5,298 nt of DNA from Rhodobacterales bacterium UBA7416 (GTDB lineage Bacteria > Pseudomonadota > Alphaproteobacteria > Rhodobacterales > Rhodobacteraceae). Location: contig DKMK01000116.1 in the NCBI GenBank assembly GCA_002469545.1, positions 1 through 5,298 of the forward strand. Reading direction: 5' to 3'. Positions 1 through 5,298 of the stretch are shown here, one piece after another. Both the position numbers and the translations under genes were made by a program. Positions within the stretch are counted from its first letter, which is position 1, and each line of letters begins with the position of its first letter. The notes beneath the pieces were generated by a model that saw only the letters and a program-made list of their open reading frames with translations, ran no database searches and was not told the origin of the DNA.

Positions 1-1
1 C

Positions 2-1903
2 GCCATTCGTAAGCGTTTTGTGACCCCCGGTATGTCGCTGGGTGCTTTGTCCCCAGAGGCGCACCGCACATTGTCGATTGCGATGAACCGTATTGGTGCA
101 AAGTCCGACAGTGGCGAGGGCGGTGAAAGCCCTGATGATTTCACGCCCGAGCCAAATGGTGATAACGCTTCTGCCAAGATCAAGCAGGTTGCCTCTGGTC
201 GCTTTGGTGTTACGGCGGAATATCTGCTGGCTTGTGAAGAGCTAGAGATCAAAGTTGCCCAAGGTGCCAAACCCGGTGAGGGTGGTCAGTTGCCCGGCAT
301 GAAGGTCACTGATTTGATCGCCAAGCTGCGCCATTCGACCAAAGGTGTGACGCTGATTTCGCCACCGCCGCACCATGATATCTATTCGATCGAGGATTTG
401 GCGCAGCTGATTTACGATCTGAAGCAAATCAATCCACGTGCAAAAGTTACTGTGAAATTGGTGGCGTCATCTGGTGTGGGTACAATTGCCGCTGGTGTTG
501 CGAAAGCAATGGCGGATGTGATCCTGATTTCCGGTCATAATGGTGGTACGGGTGCGTCGCCTGCGACGTCGATTAAGTATGCTGGTTTGCCATGGGAAAT
601 GGGATTGTCCGAAGCGCACCAAGTTTTGGCGATGAACAATCTGCGTGATCGTGTGACATTGCGTACCGACGGTGGTTTACGCACGGGGCGTGATGTTGTG
701 ATGGCGGCCATGTTGGGTGCCGAGGAATATGGTATCGGTACCGCCGCGTTGATCGCGATGGGTTGCATTATGGTACGTCAGTGCCAATCAAATACATGCC
801 CTGTTGGCGTTTGTGTGCAAGACGAAGAGCTGCGTAAGAAGTTTACGGGGTCCGCGGATAAGGTTGTGAACCTGATTACATTCTATGCCCAAGAAGTTCG
901 TGAAGTATTGGCGAGCCTTGGTTTGCGTACAATGGACGAAGCAATTGGCCGTGCTGATATGTTGGCGCAGGTGAGCCGTGGGAATGATTATCTGGACGAT
1001 CTGGATTTGAACCCAATGTTGATCAGCATCGATGGATCACAGGACATCGTTTATAACCGTGACCGCGATCGCCAAGCTGTACCTGATACGTTGGACGCCG
1101 AAATTCTGAAGGATGCAGGGCCGTTCTTTAAGCATGGCGAAAAGATGCAGCTGTCATATGCAGTGCAAAATACGTCACGTACAATTGGGACACGTGTTTC
1201 ATCCAAGATCGTTAAGAAATTTGGCATGAATAATGATCTGTTAGAAGATCATTTGACAATCAAATTGACTGGTTCTGCCGGACAATCGTTAGGTGCTTTT
1301 GCAGCGCCTGGATTGAAATTGGAAGTTTCGGGCGATGCGAATGATTATGTTGGTAAGGGTCTGTCGGGCGGCAAAATTGTTGTACGACCACCATTGGCCA
1401 GCCCACTGATTCCATCGGACAATACGATCATCGGTAACACTGTTTTATACGGTGCGACTGCTGGTAAGTTATTTGCCAATGGGCGCGCAGGCGAACGGTT
1501 CTGTGTACGTAATTCAGGTGCGTCAGTCGTCGTCGAAGGATGTGGTTCCAATGGCTGTGAATACATGACCGGTGGTGTGACTGTTATCTTGGGCGATATT
1601 GGCGCAAATTTCGGTGCGGGTATGACCGGTGGTATGGCGTATGTGTACGATCCAAAGGGCCGTTTTGGTGTGATGGCAAATATGGAGAACATTGTTGTTG
1701 TTCCCGTAACAGTTGCGCATTGGGAAGGCCAATTGAAGGGTTTAATCCAAGAGCATTTGGACGAAACACACAGCCCGAAAGCAGCAAAAATTCTGAACCG
1801 TTGGGAAGAAGAAGTTAAACATTTCGTGCAAATTTGCCCGAAAGAAATGTTGGTTCATATCCCACATCCAATCAGTAAAGAAGACGATCAGAAAACCGCC
1901 TGA
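2..1903 (+). CDS. gltB: Glutamate synthase (GOGAT) large subunit, C-terminal part (5' end outside window)
   Basis: This subunit makes glutamate from glutamine-derived ammonia and 2-oxoglutarate in the cytoplasm, using electrons delivered by the small subunit GltD. The frame is open from base 2, so the GTG at 20 and ATG at 32 are internal codons; 633 residues are visible of a protein usually near 1,500. The FMN-binding barrel runs to about base 1000 and contains SGHNGGTGASP (533-565) and a TDGGLRTGRDV stretch. The 3Fe-4S cluster cysteines follow the C-x5-C-x4-C pattern with codons at 764, 782 and 797. From about 1230 comes the glycine-rich GXGXG beta-helix domain (GSAGQSLGAF, GKGLSGGK, NGRAGERFCVRNSG, GAGMTGG). 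The C-terminus looks complete. The N-terminal amidotransferase domain and most of the central domain lie outside. gltD is not downstream in this window. A terminator follows directly. Identification is very secure from these motifs. Confidence 0.97.
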   Translation, partial: AIRKRFVTPGMSLGALSPEAHRTLSIAMNRIGAKSDSGEGGESPDDFTPEPNGDNASAKIKQVASGRFGVTAEYLLACEELEIKVAQGAKPGEGGQLPGMKVTDLIAKLRHSTKGVTLISPPPHHDIYSIEDLAQLIYDLKQINPRAKVTVKLVASSGVGTIAAGVAKAMADVILISGHNGGTGASPATSIKYAGLPWEMGLSEAHQVLAMNNLRDRVTLRTDGGLRTGRDVVMAAMLGAEEYGIGTAALIAMGCIMVRQCQSNTCPVGVCVQDEELRKKFTGSADKVVNLITFYAQEVREVLASLGLRTMDEAIGRADMLAQVSRGNDYLDDLDLNPMLISIDGSQDIVYNRDRDRQAVPDTLDAEILKDAGPFFKHGEKMQLSYAVQNTSRTIGTRVSSKIVKKFGMNNDLLEDHLTIKLTGSAGQSLGAFAAPGLKLEVSGDANDYVGKGLSGGKIVVRPPLASPLIPSDNTIIGNTVLYGATAGKLFANGRAGERFCVRNSGASVVVEGCGSNGCEYMTGGVTVILGDIGANFGAGMTGGMAYVYDPKGRFGVMANMENIVVVPVTVAHWEGQLKGLIQEHLDETHSPKAAKILNRWEEEVKHFVQICPKEMLVHIPHPISKEDDQKTA

Positions 1904-1931
1904 TTGGAATTCAAAGATCTAAAATTTTTGC

Positions 1932-1965
1932 GAGGGCATCTGGAAACGGATGCCCTCTCTTTTTT
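1932..1965 (+). terminator. Intrinsic terminator after gltB
   Basis: GAGGGCATC (1932-1940) pairs perfectly with GATGCCCTC (1949-1957). The stem can be extended by a T-G wobble (1941/1948) and a G-C pair (1942/1947), which leaves a GAAA tetraloop at 1943-1946. The hairpin is followed by TCTTTTTT up to 1965. This is a textbook Rho-independent terminator 28 bases past the gltB stop and separates gltB from the following genes. Confidence 0.93.
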
Positions 1966-2053
1966 GTGGAAATATTGCAAATTTACCCTATTAATAGTTA
2001 AAACTTCTTCGTAGTGTTAACCATGATGGTCAAAGGTGGGCCGTTATGTACAT

Positions 2054-2057
2054 GGAG
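2054..2057 (+). promoter_or_regulatory. Ribosome binding site fixing the start of the TRAP-type protein
   Basis: GGAG lies 7 bases before the ATG at 2065. The frame is open further upstream (GTG 2014, ATG 2023, ATG 2026), but none of those has a purine-rich site in front. The ATG at 2065 also gives a clean signal peptide, so this site decides the start. Confidence 0.7.
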
Positions 2058-2064
2058 TTTGGGT

Positions 2065-2835
2065 ATGAAGCGGTTTGTTTGCGCGCTGGTTATTGGTGCG
2101 ACCAATTTATTGGGCGGCGCAGCTGTGGCAGAATGCGATAGTGGCGAACAGATTATTCGCATGAGCCATGTCAATCGGCCCTATAATCACCCAATTGGTG
2201 ACGCGGCCAGTGAGTTAGAAAAACGCGTGAACCAAGAGATGCATGGTATCGCTTGTATGGAGGTGTTTGGTAACTCGTTATTGTACACCGATGATCGCGT
2301 TGTGCGTGCATTAATAGAAAACGATATTCAGATCGCTGTACCCAGTTATGGCGCGCTGGATGAGTACACACGTACCTTCCGCGTTTTTGGATTACCGTTC
2401 GTTTTTAAAAATGTTTCGGCGGTTGAGGAATTTCAAGAATCAGCAGCGGCGGGTAGTTTATTAATTGGGATGCGCGGGTTTGGTATTCGCGGATTGGATT
2501 TTTGGCAAAGTGGCATGTTGCAAATGAGTGCAAATACTGCGTTGCGGGTGCCGCTGAAGGCAAAAAACCTGACATTCCGCACGACGGGTTCGACAGTTAG
2601 TAATGTTCAATTTGCGGCGATGGGAGCATATGCGCGCCCAGTGAGTTTTGCGTCATTATATGGTGAGCTGAAGAGTGGTGAGTTGGATGCGGCCGAAGAA
2701 AGTTGGGCGAACTTTTTGGACAAGCGGATATTTGAAGTTCAATCAGAGTTAACGGAAACCAACCATGCGGTTGGCGGGAATGTTTTGATCGTTTCATATG
2801 ATTGGTTTAAGAATTTGGAACCGGCCGTTTTATAG
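2065..2835 (+). CDS. Orphan TRAP-type (DctP family) solute-binding protein, short at the C-terminus
   Basis: Predicted 256-residue periplasmic protein related to the substrate-binding subunits of TRAP transporters, which capture organic acids and pass them to DctQ/DctM membrane subunits. Residues 1-22 form a Sec signal peptide (K2-R3, hydrophobic core, AVA then E23). The mature part matches the family in order: IRMSHVNRPYNHPIG near the start, a DRVVRALIENDIQIAV segment, FGLPFVF, GIRGLDFW, then LTFRTTGS with Arg172 at the place of the conserved ligand-binding arginine, and SLYGELKSGELDAAEES at the usual xGxxDGxE site, where the Gly is Ala209. The mature protein has two cysteines (24 and 64), possibly a disulfide. 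Family members are usually about 320-340 residues; this one stops after SYDWFKNLEPAVL, so roughly 60-70 C-terminal residues are missing. mtgA begins 20 bases later, leaving no room for them. No dctQ or dctM is adjacent. It may be a decayed or repurposed protein; the ligand is unknown. Confidence 0.8.
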   Translation: MKRFVCALVIGATNLLGGAAVAECDSGEQIIRMSHVNRPYNHPIGDAASELEKRVNQEMHGIACMEVFGNSLLYTDDRVVRALIENDIQIAVPSYGALDEYTRTFRVFGLPFVFKNVSAVEEFQESAAAGSLLIGMRGFGIRGLDFWQSGMLQMSANTALRVPLKAKNLTFRTTGSTVSNVQFAAMGAYARPVSFASLYGELKSGELDAAEESWANFLDKRIFEVQSELTETNHAVGGNVLIVSYDWFKNLEPAVL

Positions 2836-2855
2836 AATTGCGGTATTGAAATCCC

Positions 2856-3563
2856 ATGGCGAAAGTTAAAAAATCAAAGAAGAAACGTAGGGGTACTGGT
2901 CGCTGGGTGAAAGCTGGCTTGATTAGCCTGTTTATTCTCATTTGCTTGCCGTTGTATTCCGTTGTTTTATTTCGTTTTTTTGATCCCGGACCTGGGTTTT
3001 ACATGGGATCAGAGGCACGTCGTTTGGGTGGTATACAACAACAGTGGACGCCGATTGATGCATTCGCGCCGGTTATGGCGCGGTCCGTTGTTGCCGCAGA
3101 GGATGCATTGTTTTGTACCCACAATGGATTTGACTTGGATGCCATCCGTGACGCGATTGAAGGCGGGGGTAAGCGGGGTGCGTCAACGATCAGTCAGCAG
3201 GTTGCGAAGAATGTGTTTTTGTGGCACGGACGAAGTTATTTTCGCAAAGGGCTGGAAGCCGGATTTACGGTGCTGATTGAGCTGATTTGGCCAAAGGAGC
3301 GCATCGTTGAAGTGTATCTGAATATCGCGGAATTCGACGCGGGTGTTTTTGGTGCGGCGGCAGGTGCGCAGCATTATTTTGGTGTGGCACCCAATCGTAT
3401 TACATCTACGCAGGCGGCGCGGTTGGCGGCGATTTTACCAAACCCAAAAAAACGGTCAGCCAGCCGCCCCAGTAATTTTGTACGCAAGCGAACGCGGGCG
3501 ATTATTTCAGGTGCTGGGACAATTGATGCCGATGGGCGCGCTGATTGCTTTCAGGGTGGTTGA
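2856..3563 (+). CDS. mtgA: Monofunctional biosynthetic peptidoglycan transglycosylase
   Basis: A membrane-anchored GT51 enzyme that polymerises lipid II into glycan strands without a transpeptidase domain. The 235-residue length is normal for the family. It has a very basic cytoplasmic tail (about residues 1-19, rich in Lys and Arg), one membrane segment at about 20-41, then the GT51 domain. Motif 1 is AAEDALFCTHNGFD with catalytic Glu82; motif 2 is GASTISQQVAKNVFL (108-122); motif 3 is KERIVEVYLN (147-156), whose Glu152 matches the second conserved acidic residue; later comes ARLAAILPNPKKRSASRPS. The C-terminus DADGRADCF is typical of alphaproteobacterial MtgA. An in-frame TGA at 2847-2849 makes the ATG at 2856 the first possible start; no clear Shine-Dalgarno sequence precedes it, so it may depend on coupling to the upstream gene, 20 bases away. 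All key residues are present, so it should be active. Confidence 0.95.
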   Translation: MAKVKKSKKKRRGTGRWVKAGLISLFILICLPLYSVVLFRFFDPGPGFYMGSEARRLGGIQQQWTPIDAFAPVMARSVVAAEDALFCTHNGFDLDAIRDAIEGGGKRGASTISQQVAKNVFLWHGRSYFRKGLEAGFTVLIELIWPKERIVEVYLNIAEFDAGVFGAAAGAQHYFGVAPNRITSTQAARLAAILPNPKKRSASRPSNFVRKRTRAIISGAGTIDADGRADCFQGG

Positions 3564-3578
3564 AACTGTTGCGTATTC

Positions 3579-3606
3579 TTGGCACTAAGGGGTTAGTTTT
3601 TAAAAA
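3579..3606 (+). promoter_or_regulatory. Possible weak sigma70-type promoter before the GST-like gene
   Basis: TTGGCA (3579-3584, five of six bases match TTGACA) and TAAAAA (3601-3606, four of six match TATAAT) are separated by 16 bases. They lie in the 57-base gap between mtgA and the next gene. The predicted transcript would start only about 8 bases before the ATG, which is unusually short, so this may be chance and the gene may simply be read through from mtgA. Confidence 0.22.
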
Positions 3607-3620
3607 GTGATCCCAAACCC

Positions 3621-4286
3621 ATGCATCGTCTGTATCATTTCCCGCTGTCGCCATTTTCCCGCAAGGTTCGATTGGTGTTAGCTGAGAAGAAAATCGAAGT
3701 TGAATTGATCGAAGAACGTTATTGGGAGCCTAGCACAGAGTTTTTACGCCTGAACCCTGCGGGACGTGTTCCCGTGATGCGTTTGGATGGGCGAGTCTTT
3801 TGCGAAAGTAATGCGATTTGCGAGTTTCTGGAAGAAAAGCACCCGCAACCACCACTTATGCCGCGAATCGCTGAAGATCGCGCCGAAGTGCGCCGCTTGG
3901 TCAGCTGGTTTGATGATGGGTTTTACCGTGATGTGACCGTGAATTTGTTGGGCGAACGTGTGATGCGTAAGATTATGGGTACTGGGTATCCCGACAGTAA
4001 GAATGTGAAAGAAGGCGCGCGGCGTATTAAATTTCATTTGGATTATATGAATGATTTGCTGGATCGTCGCCGTTGGCTGGCAGGTGATTCGATGAGTTTA
4101 GCGGATTTTTCTGCGGCGGCGCAATTATCATGCGTTGATTATATTTCTGATGTTGATTGGAATCGATCCGCGACCGTCAAAGATTGGTATGCGAAGATTA
4201 AATCGCGCCCTGCATTTCGTACGTTGTTGGCGGATCAGTTGCCCGGATTTCCACAGCCTGCGCATTATGCGGATTTGGATTTTTGA
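3621..4286 (+). CDS. fzlA: Glutathione S-transferase-fold protein, probable FtsZ-binding division factor FzlA
   Basis: A 221-residue protein with an N-terminal thioredoxin-like GST domain (about 1-77) and an alpha-helical C-terminal domain (about 85-205). Visible GST features are YHFPLSPFSRKVRL at the start, the cis-proline motif with Pro51 in GRVPV, and the glutathione-contact pair Glu62-Ser63 in CESNAI. Two traits suggest FzlA rather than a detoxifying enzyme: the ERYWE segment with Trp35, and the extreme C-terminal tail HYADLDF. From memory, Caulobacter FzlA has a functionally important Trp at a similar place and an aspartate near its C-terminus needed for division; it binds FtsZ filaments and links them to septal wall synthesis. 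The FzlA call is family knowledge plus inference; the GST fold itself is certain. An in-frame TAG at 3594 and no other start codon fix the ATG at 3621, which has no strong ribosome site. It lies between mtgA and queG and overlaps the latter. Confidence 0.68.
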   Translation: MHRLYHFPLSPFSRKVRLVLAEKKIEVELIEERYWEPSTEFLRLNPAGRVPVMRLDGRVFCESNAICEFLEEKHPQPPLMPRIAEDRAEVRRLVSWFDDGFYRDVTVNLLGERVMRKIMGTGYPDSKNVKEGARRIKFHLDYMNDLLDRRRWLAGDSMSLADFSAAAQLSCVDYISDVDWNRSATVKDWYAKIKSRPAFRTLLADQLPGFPQPAHYADLDF

Positions 4287-5298
4287 ACGCGCAACTGAAA
4301 CATGACTTGGTTGCGAAGGCGATTGAGTTTGGTTTCACGGCGACACGTATTTGTGCGCCAACTGACATTCCCGAAGCGCCCGCACGGTTAGCCCGTTACG
4401 TTGAAGAGGGCCGCCATGGCACCATGAGCTGGATGGCGGATCGCATGGCGTGGCGCGGGAACCCTGCGGATTTGTGGCCCGATGCGAAGTCGGTGATTAT
4501 GTTGGCAGAGGCGTATTCACCGGAACATGATCCGTTGGCGATTTTGGAACAGACGGATCGCGCGGCGATTTCGGTTTATGCGCAAAACCGCGATTATCAT
4601 GATTTGGTGAAGAAGCGTTTGAAACGTTTGGGGCGTTGGTTGATTGAACAACGCGCTGAGATGGAGATTAAGGTGTTTGTGGATACGGCGCCTGTGATGG
4701 AAAAACCATTGGGTGCGGCGGCTGGATTAGGTTGGCAAGGCAAGCATACGAATTTGGTTTCGCGTGAGCTGGGCAATTGGTTTTTTCTGGGGGCGATATT
4801 TACGACTGTGGATTTGCCCAAAGACAGCCCAGATGTGGATCATTGTGGGTCGTGTCGGGCGTGTTTGGATGTGTGCCCTACGGAAGCATTTATCGAGCCT
4901 TATCAACTGGATGCGCGGCGATGCATATCTTATTTAACCATTGAGCATGCAGGGCCTGTGGATATGGAGTTGCGCGCCAAGATGGGTAATCGAATTTATG
5001 GCTGTGATGATTGTTTGGCGGTCTGTCCGTGGAACAAGTTTGCGGTTGAGGCGAGCGAGATTGGATATCAGGCGCGAGCGGAATTGAAGGCGCCGAAGTT
5101 GGCGGAGTTGGTTGTGTTGAATGATGCTGATTTTCGGGTGATGTTTTCGAAAAACCCGATCAAGCGGATTGGGCGTAATCGATTTGTGCGTAATGTTTTA
5201 TATGCGATTGGGAATTCAGGGCAGGTGGATTTATTGTTGTCTGCGCAGGCGTTACAAGGCGATGATGATGCGGTTGTACGCGATGCGGCCGATTGGGC
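4283..5298 (+). CDS. queG: Epoxyqueuosine reductase (3' end outside window)
   Basis: A cytoplasmic cobalamin and iron-sulfur enzyme that reduces epoxyqueuosine to queuosine at position 34 of tRNAs with GUN anticodons, the last step of the pathway. I translated 338 codons without a stop up to the window edge; homologues have about 350-380 residues, so little is missing. Evidence: GRHGTMSWMADR near residue 50, SVYAQNRDYHDLVKKRLKRL, the catalytic-region motif VDTAPVMEKPLG with Asp134 followed by GLGWQGKHTNL, and eight cysteines for two 4Fe-4S clusters (188, 191, 194, 198 in CGSCRACLDVCP; 214; 241, 244, 248 in CDDCLAVCPWN). The tail NRFVRNVLYAIGNSG and following residues resemble the C-terminal HEAT-like repeat. 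The proposed start is TTG at 4283, overlapping the preceding TGA, with GCGGA 9 bases upstream. No ATG or GTG start is available nearby; a later TTG at 4307 is the alternative. Confidence 0.95.
   Translation, partial: MNAQLKHDLVAKAIEFGFTATRICAPTDIPEAPARLARYVEEGRHGTMSWMADRMAWRGNPADLWPDAKSVIMLAEAYSPEHDPLAILEQTDRAAISVYAQNRDYHDLVKKRLKRLGRWLIEQRAEMEIKVFVDTAPVMEKPLGAAAGLGWQGKHTNLVSRELGNWFFLGAIFTTVDLPKDSPDVDHCGSCRACLDVCPTEAFIEPYQLDARRCISYLTIEHAGPVDMELRAKMGNRIYGCDDCLAVCPWNKFAVEASEIGYQARAELKAPKLAELVVLNDADFRVMFSKNPIKRIGRNRFVRNVLYAIGNSGQVDLLLSAQALQGDDDAVVRDAADW

Noticed and set aside
1345..1692. 115-codon open frame on the minus strand inside gltB
   Set aside because: It lies opposite a highly conserved GltB domain, has a low-complexity Pro/Thr-rich composition, and shows no ribosome site or family motif; it is a shadow of gltB codon use.
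1975..2003. Possible sigma70 promoter TTGCAA - 17 bases - TTAAAA before the TRAP-type gene
   Set aside because: Only four and three of six bases match the consensus in an AT-rich spacer; a promoter is expected somewhere after the terminator, but this one is not supported well enough to list.
2014..2064. Upstream starts (GTG 2014, ATG 2023, ATG 2026) for the TRAP-type protein
   Set aside because: They would bury the signal peptide behind a 13-17 residue extension and lack a ribosome site, while ATG 2065 has GGAG at the right distance.
2122..2142. Possible lipoprotein cleavage site at Cys24 of the TRAP-type protein
   Set aside because: The residue before the cysteine is Glu (AVAEC), which does not fit a lipobox; ordinary signal peptidase I cleavage after AVA fits better.
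3343..3588. 81-codon + strand frame overlapping the end of mtgA
   Set aside because: mtgA motifs continue through this stretch to its own stop, and the alternative translation has no recognisable features.
3580..3596. Sigma54-like -24 element TGGCAC before the GST-like gene
   Set aside because: The required GC doublet of the -12 element is missing at the correct spacing (GGTTA stands there), so it is not a credible sigma54 promoter.
3744..4037. 97-codon minus-strand frame inside the GST-like gene
   Set aside because: It is antisense to conserved GST motifs and has no supporting signals.

Overview
The window reads like the chromosome of an alphaproteobacterium, most likely a Rhodobacterales/Roseobacter-type marine bacterium with moderate rather than high GC. 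This placement is inferred from protein character (MtgA, a GST with a YWE motif and a DLDF tail, QueG, and an orphan TRAP-type binding protein), not from a search. All five genes lie on the + strand. Nothing mobile, no RNA gene and no CRISPR array was seen.

Layout. (1) Positions 2-1903 hold the C-terminal 633 residues of the large subunit of glutamate synthase (gltB), cut by the left window edge. It is closed by a strong intrinsic terminator at 1932-1965, so what follows is a separate transcription unit. (2) Positions 2065-2835 hold a secreted DctP/TRAP-type solute-binding protein. It stands alone, with no membrane subunits beside it, and is clearly shorter than the family norm because its C-terminal helices are missing. 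(3) Positions 2856-3563 hold mtgA, the monofunctional peptidoglycan glycosyltransferase. (4) Positions 3621-4286 hold a glutathione S-transferase-fold protein that looks like FzlA, the FtsZ-binding division factor of alphaproteobacteria. (5) Positions 4283 to the right edge hold queG, epoxyqueuosine reductase. It begins at a TTG that overlaps the previous stop and is cut about 10-30 residues before its usual end.

How they fit together. gltB serves ammonia assimilation and is independent of the rest. mtgA and the FzlA-like gene both concern cell envelope growth and division: one polymerises glycan strands, the other is known in Caulobacter to link FtsZ to septal wall synthesis. queG makes the last step of queuosine in tRNA and is probably translationally coupled to the FzlA-like gene. 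The main oddities are the short orphan TRAP protein directly in front of mtgA and the pairing of a division-type GST with mtgA. I see no clearly new multi-gene system here.
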